From contig NC_049983.1 in assembly GCF_000003815.2 (NCBI RefSeq), positions 8,194,157 to 8,256,156 on the forward strand: a DNA stretch of 62,000 bases, written 5' to 3'. The notes beneath the pieces are model-generated. The model saw only the letters and a list, made by a program, of their open reading frames with translations, did no database searches and was not told where the DNA came from. The stretch is from Branchiostoma floridae. Its lineage: Eukaryota; Chordata; Leptocardii; Amphioxiformes; Branchiostomatidae. The position numbers and the translations under genes are program-made. Of this stretch, positions 1-11,820 are shown one piece after another. Every line of letters begins with the position of its first letter. Positions within the stretch are counted from its first letter, which is position 1.

Positions 1-1403
1 AACGGAGAATACATTTCGAGGGCCAGGGTTGCCTTTATTAAACTTTGATGCTCACTTTTTATATAGGAAAATAAAACCATAATCTTCAAGGTTCGTATAT
101 CATGCGTATTTTTGAAGCTTTTATACCTTGTATCTCCATGAGTGTGGAGGTATAATTTTGGGCTCCGTTTCTGTCTGTGGTTCTGCACCAATACGTTAAG
201 AACCTCTCGATGTCACTGTAGACTTTAAATTTGGGCCCTCTGGTGGCTTACCTTGGTACTACAGCAGAATTTCCTTTTTTAGGAGTAAACGAAGTACACT
301 GCTGTAAAGACGTACCAAAATATCAAATACGGACACGATAGTGTGCCGACCGGTTCCTAAGTGGAAATTTGAAAGAAAAGACGACAGAGGTTCATATTTG
401 GCTATGTATGTAGGTCTTTGTGTCCTCTAGTGACCTTTGAAACGTCGGCACAACTGGTCTAAGGTGTCGTAGCTTGTTTCTACGCACCTGTTTCACTGCA
501 GCTGGTTCCCTGATGGTAGACTGATAAGAAGTCAGCTGTTATACATATAGGGCGATGACCTGACAGAAATGCACCTTAGGGAGCGGTGGGTGCTTTGTTG
601 GGGATCTATATCTGAAGGTTTTCTTTTCACCGGTTAACACATTCGATACAAAGATTCCCTGTACGACCATATACGGTAGATATATCGTAGCTCATAGAAA
701 CAAAGCGACTTCAATCAAAGGGATATCTGAAAGTGCTTGTGCTTTGTGCCAGGTATACTTACGGGGAAGAAAGAGAGGAATTTCAAAAGGCATTTTGTAT
801 ATGGCTCTTTAATTCGCCTTCGGTCAATTTTTTTCTTTATAAACATCAATGCGAGGAGTGGAAAATAAAAATTTCATTATTTCAGAAGGCTCTCTAGGTC
901 AATGAGGCAAACAGACAAAACTTATTTCTAAAATCAGGTCCCATTTAGTTTTCCCCCAAACCACACAAATTTTCATGATATAAAATGCAATAATAAATAT
1001 TACAAGAAGTGTTATGCACCGAAAAATGTAGCAATTTAGAGTAGTGTAGACTGACCCCATAGTCCATTAAGAGATGCAAAATAAAACATAATAATGCAAA
1101 TTTTTAACGAATTTGCAGTCATTCACTTATTGGTCGATTTCCTAATTGGCAGGCTACCATTGGTCGAACTGCTAATTATGATGGACAGTCTTTTGTTTGC
1201 CACATTGAACTCGTTTTAGATCTATCATGGCCGCCGCGTGAGAAAGGTGTATAGTACCACACACACACTTTGGGGAGCTGACAACAGCTGATCAAAGAAC
1301 GTCAGGAGCTCAGCTGCGCACAGCTGTGTGCTGTTCCTGTGGGAAAAAACAGGTGACCTCCCTCAGCACCGCCCGTGTGTCGTCCAACGGAGCTGTCAAT
1401 CAC
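1..1403. other. Gene-free stretch with one interspersed-repeat copy
   Basis: I see no coding signal here: all frames are short and broken, and there is no run of plausible exons. The only structured item is a repeat copy at about 180-300, listed separately. Much of the rest is AT-rich. The stretch ends in a hairpin transposon terminus next to an assembly gap. Confidence 0.6.
180..300 (+). repeat. Interspersed repeat family A, copy 1
   Basis: It reads TTAAGAACCTCTCGATG, then TTTGGGCCCTCTGGTGGCTT, then a GGTACTACAGCAG-type end. The same ordered phrases (TTAAGAAC..., GGATGGATTG, GGGCCCCCT.GTG, GGTACTGCAGCAGGA) recur near 5.8, 15.1, 18.5 and 46.9 kb, and in reverse near 7.7, 8.6, 13.9 and 52.3 kb. 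The copies are diverged and truncated and no reading frame is shared. It is a dispersed repeat of unknown class; I infer it is old. Confidence 0.55.
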
Positions 1404-1425
1404 TACTCTCCAAGCAGAGGTTAGG
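1404..1425. mobile_element. Terminus of a hairpin MITE (TA-CTCTCCAAGCAG family) cut by gap
   Basis: TACTCTCCAAGCAGAGGTTA matches the left terminus of the complete element at 53470-53675. The sequence runs straight into 194 N. Perfect hairpins often break assemblies, so the missing part may be the rest of this element. Confidence 0.6.
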
Positions 1426-1619
1426 NNNNNNNNNNNNNNNNNNNNNNNNNNNNNNNNNNNNNNNNNNNNNNNNNNNNNNNNNNNNNNNNNNNNNNNNNNN
1501 NNNNNNNNNNNNNNNNNNNNNNNNNNNNNNNNNNNNNNNNNNNNNNNNNNNNNNNNNNNNNNNNNNNNNNNNNNNNNNNNNNNNNNNNNNNNNNNNNNNN
1601 NNNNNNNNNNNNNNNNNNN
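1426..1619. other. Assembly gap (194 N)
   Basis: A run of unknown bases. Reading frames drawn across it are meaningless. It starts inside a palindromic element and ends in a short tandem repeat. Confidence 0.99.
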
Positions 1620-1680
1620 CCGCTACCGCGAAATTAAGTTCTATTTCCCGCTACCGCGAAATTAAATCCCCGCGAACTTA
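1620..1680. repeat. Short tandem repeat, 28-bp period
   Basis: CCGCTACCGCGAAATTAA occurs at 1620 and again at 1648, followed by a partial third unit (CCCCGCGAACTTAA). The left end is lost in the gap, so the array may be longer. Confidence 0.7.
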
Positions 1681-1693
1681 AATACATTTACAG

Positions 1694-1715
1694 TATCCAA
1701 GCAGATGTTTCGGTC
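1694..1715. mobile_element. Isolated terminus of the CCAAGCAGATG hairpin family
   Basis: TATCCAAGCAGATGTTT matches the terminal repeat seen at 23779, 40437 and 59330. No matching inverted end was found downstream, so it is a solo end or a remnant of an element disrupted by the gap. Confidence 0.4.
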
Positions 1716-4121
1716 GGCCGAAGGGGGGAGGGTAGTTGCGATTTACTAGTATTTCGTCTGCCTTCGAAATGTAGAAAACGTTACAAAAGTGAGAGCCCGA
1801 CAAAAAAAATGCAAAAAAAACGAACCTCTGCTCGGAGAGAAGGCAATCGGACTCCACACGGGCAAATGAACAACCAATCAGCATTTGACCTACTGAACTA
1901 GCGTAAATTAGTGATGCCACGGTTCGAATACTAGTACTCAATGATCAATATCACATTGCGTGATGTAGTGGGAATATTTCATCGATTACCGTTATCAAAA
2001 TTACAGGCTGTGATTTTTCTTTTAACCCCCGTTTGATAGGATTTTACGGCTTGGTTGGTTCATTCACGGACGGGCGAGTAGAAAGACCCACTTTCCACTG
2101 GACGGTGATCGCTGGGCGACTGTACAGCGATCAAAATTGTATTTGTGTATCACTTCATTTTATAATCAGAATATGATGCAATATGTAGATGCATTTTTTT
2201 TACTGAAAAAGACAACAATACATACATACAAAACAAAACAAAACCCCGTTCTTTATGTGTGAAATTCGCTGAGAGATCTGTGAAATCGTAGGTCGCTCAG
2301 AGGACGCAGTGCGGTCGCAGGAAAGGGTGTAATTTCATGATATTTATGGTTTGACCTTTGGTCATTAATAACTGCATGTGTATCATTTTCCAAATTCATC
2401 TTTAATTAGTGTCAATGTCATTGAAATGTAAAAGAAAATATTGTAGAAAATCGTGCGTTTGCCAAAACTCAGTGACTCGTAACATTTCAGTTTTGTAAAC
2501 AACAACAAATTTCTCACAAGTAGCTGCAAATTTACCCACTTCCACCGGCTGTGATGACAATTATGATTTATTCTTAGCTGACTTGATAATATTCATAACC
2601 CCTGTAAGATCCCAGGGGTCCTTTGGTAATTAATGACACCCCCCTGAAAATACACCGCATTATGTAGATTTCTTGTACATATTCCATCATCTTGACAGGA
2701 CTGCCGTCCGGAAAAAAAACGACCCGGGGTGACAATTTTCCCGTCATTTTTCTCATATTACATGTCGTCATAACACCATGGTAACCGAAACATTAAGTGT
2801 CAAACAGTTGTGTTTGACTAAATGCTGTACATAGCGTAATTAAGCTACGTATATACACATAGCTTTTTGATAGCTTTGTAACGTTACTTTTCATCGCATG
2901 TGTTACGCTTGGTAGCTATAGGTAAGTAACCTTCAAGTTGGCCGGCTGTCCCCGCTTTGCACAATCTGTTATTCCCTACGTAAAATCTACAGTAACGTTA
3001 CCTAAGTATTATGCTTTACAAAAAACGTCTTTATACATGTGCCTCGTCACCACTTCTTTATTGTTCAGTTGGTAGCCCTTTGAAGCTTGAAATAGCCCTT
3101 GGCTAGTTACTAGTAGGTAGCCATGGCTGTATGTTTCTATACGGCCGAATAAGTCCAACCAAATCAAATCAAATGTTGCGACTTGTTTTTCCAGCTAGCT
3201 GTTGCCTAGGCAACGGATCTACGTACACTTGAATCGCTTAATTACCTCTTCTTCGCTAATCCCCTCTAATTATAACCACTTCGGCTTGGGTGATCAATCG
3301 TGCATAAATTTAGTGAGAGTTTGTTGCTTTAGCTTAAACAAACATAATAGCCATTTTTAGAATCTCACACTCAACGTGTTCCAGTTAAAGTTCGTTGAAT
3401 TGCTCTGAGGCGTTAGGTTCTATAATAAGTCGTGGGTGTTATTTAGGCCATCCAGAAAGCAATTTCTAATTCAAACCCTAGACAATTAGTCACCTACTGT
3501 TCCCCTGTTGTCACCAAAATGATTAGCCGCAAACAAGGTCAAACACGTAGCTTCGTTTGGCAGCACTGACAAGGGAGCAACGAACTCGTCTACAATATAC
3601 ATAATGTGTGTCTCTGTGTGTGTTTATGTATCTGTGTGTGTGTCTGTGTATTTGTGATCAGTATGACTTAAGAACATATTTCATGAAGAACTCGCAGACG
3701 ACGTGTCTCGACCTTGTAAATCCAAAATCTCTTGTATCACCCGTTTGCACGTAACACAATGTGACGCATTGCATGGTCTAGTGAGGCCTATTTAGATGGT
3801 CGTAAATGTATAGCCTTCACCAGACCATTTCAGCAGACTACGATGTAGTAGAAATTTCCCACATAGAGAGCTTTTTGTCACCTTTTCTTGCCATGTAACT
3901 ATAGCCTTCCTTTTTGGTGACGTTTTGACTTTTGTCACTTTTGAACCCACAGGGGGCGTGGTGTAGGAGACTAGTGAATATCCAATGAGATGGTATTCTG
4001 TTGTCAGGCTGATCAGCAATGACTTTATTTATCTACTTATTTACAAATGAATGAATGCATAATGTGTGAACGACTCCAGTACCTCCTGTAATAATTAAGG
4101 GTTGATGACCCGCCCGGAGGT
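1716..4121. other. Gene-free stretch
   Basis: No exon-like reading frame or RNA gene was recognised. It contains a poly-A-rich patch near 1801-1823, A-rich runs near 2200-2245 and a degenerate TG microsatellite at 3605-3655. Confidence 0.5.
3605..3655. repeat. Degenerate (TG)n microsatellite
   Basis: Repeated TGTGTCTGTGTGTG and TATCTGTGTG units with interruptions. Confidence 0.75.
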
Positions 4122-4247
4122 ATATATATGGTGTCATAACGCCTGGTCATTTGCTATAACCACCACTGAATAAATCCACCGAGTGAGCGAGGCGAACCAT
4201 ATGAGGTGGTTGCAGCAAATGACCAGGCGGTTATGACACCATATACA
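4122..4247. mobile_element. Short hairpin MITE, about 125 bp
   Basis: The left arm (from about 4125: ATATGGTGTCATAACGCCTG, then GTCATTTGCT) is almost the exact reverse complement of the right arm (AGCAAATGACCAGGCGGTTA, then TGACACCATATA, to about 4245). The two roughly 30-bp arms flank a 55-bp loop. No clear target-site duplication was seen. It has no coding capacity, so it is probably a non-autonomous DNA transposon. Confidence 0.7.
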
Positions 4248-4483
4248 CCGAGCAATAGGCAGGTCCTCAACGATATTATCATATAACCTACACCATGTGA
4301 CCAGCTCCCGACTCGTGTCACTCCGGTTCATCCAAAATCTAATCATTTCCATCTTTTATCTTCCAACACACCAAACAGAAAACCATTCCACCCAGTCGTT
4401 CTTGAGTTACATTATTCACGATCACAGAGACCGACAGATATTAGGCATACAGACAGACATGCGTATACATAATACAGAGAGAG

Positions 4484-4510
4484 GCATAGAGAGAAGTAGA
4501 GAGAGGGAGG

Positions 4511-4542
<32 letters not shown>
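4484..4542. repeat. (GA)n microsatellite with G tract
   Basis: Imperfect AGAG/GGGA units lead into about twelve pure GA units and a run of ten or so Gs. Frames through it give low-complexity Arg/Glu or Ser/Leu peptides that are not genes. Confidence 0.9.
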
Positions 4543-4889
4543 AAGCAAAATCACACAGAAAGGTCACCTGTCGTAATTGCACATGTCTAGTCGTGAGACG
4601 TAACCCACACCTACGCGTAAACTGGCTAGAACCGCTTGAATACAGGTTCAAACCGACTCAGACTACATCAGCCCGACTGTCAAGTGACACTTACCGTATG
4701 TTCGTGACAGGATCATTAGTTTCGGTTTATAACCATCATATCCTGTCATAACTGGTTATGGGGAATCATAGAAAAAGAAAAACATATGCCAGTACGCTAA
4801 AAAGGACTCCAGAAAAGGTGAAGTGAAATTAACTGTGAAGAAAATGAATTTTGCTCATCTAGGAAAAACAGGTTGTGTCTGTTGGTGTG

Positions 4890-4982
4890 TCGTGCTGTAT
4901 GCTGCGTGCGTAGACTGTACTGACGCATGTTACTACTGAAGTGGCCCGCACGTTACAACTTGGTGATCCAAAGGTGGCCATG
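4890..4982 (+). repeat. Dispersed module, copy 1 (partner at 5488)
   Basis: CCCGCACGTTACAACTTGG then TGATCCAAAGGTGGC (4944-4978) closely matches 5541-5576. Similarity extends upstream to the TGACGCA phrase. The two copies are about 600 bp apart in the same orientation. Confidence 0.6.
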
Positions 4983-5324
4983 GAATGACAGGTGAAGGAT
5001 CTCTCTTGCTAATTTCGTCTTGAAAGTACTACTCTACTGCACCGACACACATTTGTATATGCGCACATGTTGGGATATACAAACTCTTCAATGGACGACA
5101 GGAACAAAATGTGTTGCATCACAAGTTGAAGAAGCGGCAAAATGAGCAAATGTATTCCATAAATTTCAAAAATATCGCAAAATTTATAACGGTACTGGTG
5201 TGTATACTGCAGTAGAATGAGAAAGTTATTTTCAAAGTCAAAGAAGAAGGTGTAAAAGAACGTATATCTTGTTTGGTGCATCATGTCGGTATGTGTTCAG
5301 ACATGTTTTCAACCTTCCTGGTCT

Positions 5325-5450
5325 CTTAAATGTCACAATGAAGGTGACATTTTTGCCCAAATTTTATTTCTTCGCACGCTCGCATTAGTTTTGGGGTGCA
5401 CAGAGAATGTAATCCTTATACATATAATCAAATCAGTATGGCCCGCGTGT
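5325..5450 (+). repeat. Interspersed repeat family B, copy 1
   Basis: It contains TTCGCACGCTCGCATTAGTT and, about 50 bp later, ATAATCAAATCAGTATGGCC. A second + copy lies at about 8225-8325 and a reversed fragment at about 7960-8020. No protein is shared among copies. Confidence 0.55.
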
Positions 5451-5487
5451 GCTATCCATAGAATAACCACCGCGCTAGGTTTAGTTG

Positions 5488-5582
5488 GCGTGGTGTAGCA
5501 CCCACTATGTGGGGTGCATGACGCAGGTACTCCTACAAGTGTCCCGCACGTTGCATCTTGGCGATCCAAACGTGGCAATTAG
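5488..5582 (+). repeat. Dispersed module, copy 2
   Basis: Matches 4890-4982 across CCCGCACGTTGCATCTTGG and GATCCAAACGTGGC. A reading frame of about 109 codons runs through it, but it starts at GTG, crosses repeat sequence and resembles nothing I know, so I do not call it a gene. Confidence 0.6.
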
Positions 5583-5814
5583 AGTAACCGATATATCTCG
5601 TGGAGCTATCTTGTGTCTTGTTTACAACTCTGTCAAGCCGCACTGCAACACGTTTGGACGCCCAGTCAATAATCTCAAGTTCTTGAAGGAACCGCAAATC
5701 CATGCATTGCGTCACTACCTTTACAAAGAAGATTATGTTCATGGTAGCGTTTGTGTGTTAGTTTGGTTGCGTGTTTGTATGTATGTGGACATAAGTCTAA
5801 AAGCTATGGATTGA

Positions 5815-5895
5815 TCGTCATGAAATTTGGTGCCTGGTTAGATATTGCTCTATCAAAGAAATAGTTACATTTTGGGCCCCCTGTCGGCTTGCGTT
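5815..5895 (+). repeat. Interspersed repeat family A, copy 2
   Basis: GATCGTCATGAAATTTGGTG followed by TTTTGGGCCCCCTGTCGGCTT, in the same order as the copies at 180 and 15095. The distal GGTACTGCAG part is lost. Confidence 0.5.
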
Positions 5896-7639
5896 GGCAT
5901 TGTATGCACGTTTTTGTACGACGTTTTAATCTATTTTACTGGCTACGAAATTATCTAAAGAGCTTGGTAAAAAAGAAAAAGAAAATACGACTCTCGAACG
6001 GTTTTAATGTTAGCGCAAGATGCTATCTTAGTGTCCACTTTCTCATGGTCTGTTTGTGGTCGACGGGAATCTAGTCCCCTGCCCAAGAAACTGCATGAAA
6101 CACTTTCTACAGTGTTCAGTTACGACGCTACATGTGACACTGCCCGTACGTCGACGACAATTAAAGATGGCGCGACAGAATGAAGACCACAACATCAGTC
6201 GCCTCATCAACTCACGGATGGCTCGACTGCCAAATCAAAGACCTTTATTTGATGAACCGTAATTTCCACATCACGAGGCCCCAGTAATAAGTGGGTGCAG
6301 ACTTAGATGGAAAGCGCCTACGATGTTTATTCCAGTATAACTGGGACTTGTGGTTACCAAGCAAGGGGGTTTAGATCCGTCATCTGGCGGGATCTTGGTG
6401 TATATAGGCGGCTCTACTTCGGAAGGTCTTGCTCGTGACAATGGTAGTTGAGGTGAAACTTCAAAAGAAGAGGTCGACGCCTTAAAAATTAAGAGGCTTA
6501 TACTTAATTTTCTTCTTAATCTCTGAAAAAAATCAAAGAAAACGAAGCACAATTTTCCATACACATTTTTTTCGTGTCGTTCTCTTCTGTACTTTTTAGC
6601 TGAAGTATTTTCTTGGCACTTAGTCGTACCATGCACGTGGGTGGAGTGTATATGTAAGAGGATCATTAGCACAAACTACGGCGTACACGACGGATAAGTG
6701 AGGGTCTGTGATCCAGCTTCAAGTGGATCCCAGTCCACCAGAGAGCCAAGGCAAGCCGTGGCAGTGAATCACGCACCGAGGGCACCATCTACACATTGAG
6801 CATGTGCTGTTGTTTTAAAACCATGCTTCCCGTGCGACGGCTTGGTACGTTTTCTTTCAGTTGCTCTTCGTTCTGTGCTGCGACAACGTTGTCACGTCTT
6901 TGTTTACGGCAGAACGTTTGAATATTGGCGTATACGTTGTGGTTAACGTTGGGCGCCTAGCTTCCTCCGTTTGTGTCGTTGTCATACGTTTGAATCTTTT
7001 TGTTTACGCGATAATGCAACATCAGTCATGCCCACACATACTGTATATAGTTCAAATAGGTTATCTGCGTAGGAGGGGTCATACAATTTCAGTGACACTA
7101 CTCGGTTGTTTTTATACATATCAAACCAGTGCGTGGAAAATTCATCATGACATTGCGCATCTGTGCCGTTGCCTTCTCTCTTCAGATATGTCACGTAAGA
7201 ATAAATATTTTCGAGAAGAAACAGAGATATTTTTGCAAGTTATTCTTGGGCGTCGCTGTTTTAAAAACATTGGTCTGTCATACATGTAACTCCGTCTGGC
7301 TGTTGCTCCATTTCAAAGATGCGCAGTCTCCATTGAAAATGATCATCATGTACAGAGTCATCTGCGTCAGCGTTGTTCCATGGCCCATGCGGTGCGTGTT
7401 TTCATTCAAGGCGTTAGCAGAACGCCAATATGCATAACTAACAACAGTTGCTATAACCGTTATAGGTAACAAAAACGAAATGTAAGAAATGATATACCGG
7501 TGTAATGTAAAGAAATGCGCTGGGGATATTTATGGTTGGTTCCTCAAAATGCAGTTTGTTATGTTCTTCATTTCAAAGCTTCAGCAACCTCAGTTGTAAT
7601 TCAGAACCAGCACCGTAGATATTAAACATGGATGTCCTG
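5896..7639. other. Gene-free stretch
   Basis: No supportable gene. A short ATG frame at 6167-6262 with a good start context (AAAGATGGCG) codes for only 31 residues and lacks relatives or splice signals. The longest minus-strand frame (6271-6672) is Pro/Ser-rich at its end but unrecognised. Confidence 0.45.
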
Positions 7640-7800
7640 CTGCGGTATCGTACGAAAACGCTGAGAGGCCAATTTTTGAACTTGACCTTTGTTTTTCCGG
7701 CACCAACCAACCAACCAACCTACCAAATATCATGAAGGTATATTCACAGCTTATAAGTTATGTTGTTTACAAATGAACACACATACGCACAGGTTCCGTG
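7640..7800 (-). repeat. Interspersed repeat family A, reversed copy
   Basis: On the minus strand it keeps the family order: a reduced TTATAAGCTGTG phrase, ATATTTGG, GGCC, and TACCGCAGCAGGAC. A CCAACCAACCAACC microsatellite sits inside it near 7705-7722. Confidence 0.5.
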
Positions 7801-8224
7801 GCCGTTGGAAGTAGCTACGATTCACAATACCGAACTCGACCTTCGCCTCTCATGCACTTACGCACGTACGGAATATCATGATGATCCATCAACAGCTTCT
7901 TGAGTTATGCATACATACGTCCACAGCCACTCTGCAATAGCATTACCGCAAACATACAAGGCCATGTTGATTTGATAAGTTGGATGACATCTGTGCGCGC
8001 ATCAATTTTCAGCCATTTCCCAAAATAAAGACACTTTTCAAGCATACTATACATCGTACAAAACTGCTTCAAAATAAGAAAATATATGCCGTGGATTGTG
8101 AAAACAAATATCGGAAGACGTATACTAATGTCATAGAATATTCCAATGTCAATTTGAAAGAACAAAAATGAAGAGTCTATTGTTCGGTGTACTACATTCT
8201 GTGTGTTCAGGCCACTTAGATTTT

Positions 8225-8325
8225 ATGACGAAGGCAACTTTTTCTTTGGTTAAACTTTTTTTCATTCGCACGCTCGCATCTGTTTGAGAAAGTATAATCA
8301 AATCAACATGGTCTAACTTTCTCGG
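8225..8325 (+). repeat. Interspersed repeat family B, copy 2
   Basis: CATTCGCACGCTCGCATCTG followed by TATAATCAAATCAACATGGT matches 5370-5440. A reversed fragment (GGCCATGTTGATTTGATAAG) starts at about 7961. Confidence 0.55.
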
Positions 8326-8499
8326 CGAAAGACATTTTTTCATTTTCGTCTTCACTAACTTCAGCGCCACACCCCTGCGTTGTAAACCGAGATAGGAGCA
8401 TGGACTCGAGCATGAAACTCGTCCCAAACTTGTCCCAAAGCTGCTAAGAGGGCCAAGCATACATCACATCTTTAGACCATAGCATGTCCAGGTCAAAAG

Positions 8500-8692
8500 A
8501 TACAAAATGAAAGTTATGCTGCAGTATCAAGGTCATGTACTAGGAGGCCCCAAATCTACCTTAACCTTTGTCTTTTCGACACCTACCTACATACCAAATA
8601 CTATCGTAATCCATCAAGAGGTTCTTAAGTTAGCTGACTACAAAAATTCGGACACACAGACACGCAGACGCACACACAGACACACCAAAACA
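8500..8692 (-). repeat. Interspersed repeat family A, reversed copy
   Basis: CTGCAGTATCAAGGTCATG, AGGAGGCCCC, ACCAAATACTATCGTAATCC and ATCAAGAGGTTCTTAAGTT occur in the reverse order of the + copies. It ends in a CA-rich tail (8650-8690). This is one of the most complete copies, at about 190 bp. Confidence 0.6.
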
Positions 8693-9884
8693 TGAAGGTA
8701 AGAAATAGGTCGCTGTATTAGATGGACGGGTCGTCATTCGCTTGTTTTCGCGCTGAGCTACTCAAAGCTAATTGGCAGTCCTCGAAAGTCCTCAAGGAGC
8801 AATCAGTGACTTGCGGCTCCGATGTTGAAGTGCTTACTAAGTTGTAGTAGTAGTACCCATTGAAATTTGAGCAGGCAACGAGATAGCGAAAATATAGTGG
8901 AAAATACATGTACTACTGAACGGCGATGTAGCAGCTTCTGATGTGCAGAGTAACAAGAACGACTCAAGAATGACTCAAGGTTATCTTTAGGATTTCACCG
9001 CAAACCCTTAATATTCAACACATTTGAAAAAGGTATTTCCCGAAATCATACTCTCCTGGCTTAAAACACATTTGTGTTTACCAGCTTTAGCTTTGCGGTC
9101 ACAGACTTGTTTTAAAAATCTAATCCGTCTTTCCACCTTATGATAATGTATACACTGCACACACATATACTACTTCTGTTTTGTCTTGGGCATAAGTCAT
9201 TAAATTCAAAATGACGGTGTAAAAAGCCCGATAGTTTTCTTTCACCTCTTCTTGTCCTGTCTGACCTGACAGACTGACCCGTATTGCACCCTGTAGAGAT
9301 AAAATCATACCAGGTATCTCTGACGTTTTTTGTGGTTTATCGATTTTCTTCCACCCGTTTCGTGTTGCTGCCAGTTCCAAGCCCATAAAAGGTAAAGATG
9401 ATATGTTATTACATGATCCGTACTAGCCAAAGACGGATGGCAGACTGAGAACTCAAAACTTGTTTGTGCAAGCTTTACCGCTAAGATCAATTTCTGAACA
9501 AGAAGAAGGCGTCTTTTAATTTCCAAGAAAACTACGTAAAGCATAATCCCAGAACAATCATTAGAAAGCCCAAAGCACTTTACAATTGCGTCAGTGATTT
9601 TCCCGCCTCCGTGTATCTAATTTGTAACATGAGATTCTCACATGACACAAACAACGTAACGTTAACATTCTGGTTGAACATGAGCGTTGTGGCGAGTTCT
9701 GAGAACAACTGAAGAGGCTGACCAGAAATCTTCTAACCTTTTGCAATTCATTTGAAGGAAACTTGGCCCCCCCCCCCTGCATTTCTTGTACATGTCTGCC
9801 CCAATGATCGAATAAGTGCATGTGTTGGATTGCAATAAGTAGTTTATAACCAGATGTATAAACTGTGATCTATTTCATGGGTTC
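8693..9884. other. Gene-free stretch
   Basis: Only short unconvincing frames. There is a poly-C tract at about 9768-9778. Confidence 0.45.
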
Positions 9885-10112
9885 ATGATCTTCTTCTCTC
9901 TTCTTGGAAATGATGCAATGTGCAGACGTATTGTTCTAGATGGTGTTTTGCACCTTGTCAAACACGGGACCGCCATTAGAAGTCCCTTCTGACAGATGAG
10001 TGCAGCCCCAACCGAAATTCCCCTTCCTAGGATTTGAATCGAGGTCTCAAATAATTGGAACCAGAAGCTCAACTGTAATGCCAATACCAGTTGAGCTACA
10101 GGGACACCCCTT
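9885..10112 (-). mobile_element. tRNA-derived SINE (minus strand)
   Basis: Read on the minus strand it begins GGTGTCCCTGTAGCTCAACT, a typical tRNA 5' half with an RNA polymerase III A box. About 60 bp on it carries a B box (GATTCAAATCC, 10030-10040), followed by a roughly 140-bp unrelated body. The head is too diverged to fold as a functional tRNA. Tail limits are approximate. Confidence 0.6.
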
Positions 10113-10559
10113 GTCTAATCGCATACGAAGTGCGTCCGAATATAACGCACTATCCCCGTTCTCGACGTTAGCACGTTGTACTCAGCGTGAGTACACATGC
10201 TTCTGGTGTAGAGATGTCTGCCTCGTGCGCTTTAATCCGTCACGTTGTATCTCTCACTCTGTATTTACGTCATTTCAGTTGAGCCCCTGTTTTAAGGGTT
10301 CTACATCGTCTCAGTGTCTGAGTTAAGTGGGTCTTAGACACGTGAGAAGAGAGGTTTGCCCCCGGAGGTATCGACTACAATACAAGTACTCTTCCCCGTT
10401 GCTGACCCTGGTGCTGAAATGCATTCTACTACTTGAAACCGCGCAATGAAATGTAGGTTATTGCGGTCTGCCTGTCCGTTATAATGATGATAATAATAAT
10501 CCACCTCGCAGTGCAGTAAGGTGGGTACCCATATGGGTAATAAGGCTGTTGTAACGTGC

Positions 10560-10712
10560 ATCTCCTAGAACACAGCGTCCCAATTTTACAGCCTTTCCGA
10601 AAAACAAATGCAACTCCAACCAGGCTTCGAAAAGTGGGGTTCTCAGTTACCTACAAATTGGAACCAGGAGCTCAAGTGTGAGGCTGTTAACAGTTGAGAC
10701 AAGCACATCAAA
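10560..10712 (-). mobile_element. Degraded tRNA-derived SINE, second copy
   Basis: On the minus strand, GCTCCTGGTTCCAATTTGT and GGTTGGAGTTGCATTTG parallel GCTTCTGGTTCCAATTATT and GGTTGGGGCTGCACTCAT of the copy at 9885-10112. The promoter boxes are eroded. Confidence 0.45.
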
Positions 10713-11735
10713 TCTGTGATAGTCTGGACAATTTCTTAGAAATACAAGACGAGAGAAAGATGGCAAGGAAAATTAAAAAAAAAATACCTAGGCTCTTTCA
10801 AAACAAATGCGAGGATTTAAGCGGGGTAGAAAACTTATGTTACCATCCCAACGGCCCCTGATAAAAGTAGGCAACACTGGGAAGCCATTCCCTTAGTGCA
10901 CATCCATCTTGAATACTAACAGTAATTCGTCTTTCATAGAGCACACCTTGGACATTGGACTCATCATTCATATAGCGTAGGACGAACTACTGACTGTTTC
11001 TGAGAAGATAACACCCACGGAAAGGATTTGCGTAATTTCTGTGGGCGATTATGATCGAGCACATGAAAAACAGCACGCACTCCGTGACCTACAATCACTG
11101 TTGTACAAAATGTCGCTTTGCTTCGGGCGGTGGGTGAGCAACGTGTTCATCGCATTATACGAGACCTTTGGGAGCAAATCTTCTTTCAAAGCAGACCGCG
11201 TGCCAGCAATGATAGTAATTCTGTATCGTAAGTGCAAAGTAATTTTGTGTAACCGTATTGAAGTATCAAGATTTGGAGGACAGCGAATTACAGAAATGAG
11301 GCAACATTATCGCACCATCAGGTGTCAAAGATAGGCTGATAACGTGTCGTACTGAGATTTCTTGGAAATAGACTCTACAGCCCACACTATACCCCCGCGG
11401 TGTCCGTGGCTCTCCCCGTGCGATTTGCATCGGTCACGTTTAACTTTAACTTGCTCTGTTCGTGTCACGACGGCCCCACGTGTGGCACAAGCTGGGCTAA
11501 CTCCACGGACACGATCATGAATCACGACTTATCGGTCAACTCTTGAGTTGAGTTCTCTTCATGCAATAAGATGATGAACCCTGTTATGAACAAAATGCCC
11601 TCGAAAAAATACTGAAAATGTTCAAAGCCAAAGGCACGCCAGCTTAACGTGGAAGACGAAATACAGGAAAAAGATGAAATTGTAGATCTACTCACATCCG
11701 AAGGGCTAACACCATAAGTCATACATGCACAGACA
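10713..11735. other. Gene-free stretch
   Basis: The frame at 11041-11334 opens with GTG and has no recognisable domain or splice sites. Nothing else was noted. Confidence 0.45.
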
Positions 11736-11820
11736 CACAAACGCACCAACCCACTCACCAACATGCACACAGACACACAAACACACACGCGCGCACGCAC
11801 ACACACACACACACACAGAG
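11736..11820. repeat. (CA)n-rich microsatellite
   Basis: CACACAGACACACAAACAC leading into a CGCGCACGCACACACAC run. The Cys/Val-rich minus-strand frame over it is low complexity. Confidence 0.85.

Noticed and set aside
1328-1681. Frames spanning the first N gap
   Set aside because: Most of their length is unknown sequence.
6167-6262. 31-codon ATG frame with good start context
   Set aside because: Too short, no relatives recognised, no splice or poly(A) signals near it.
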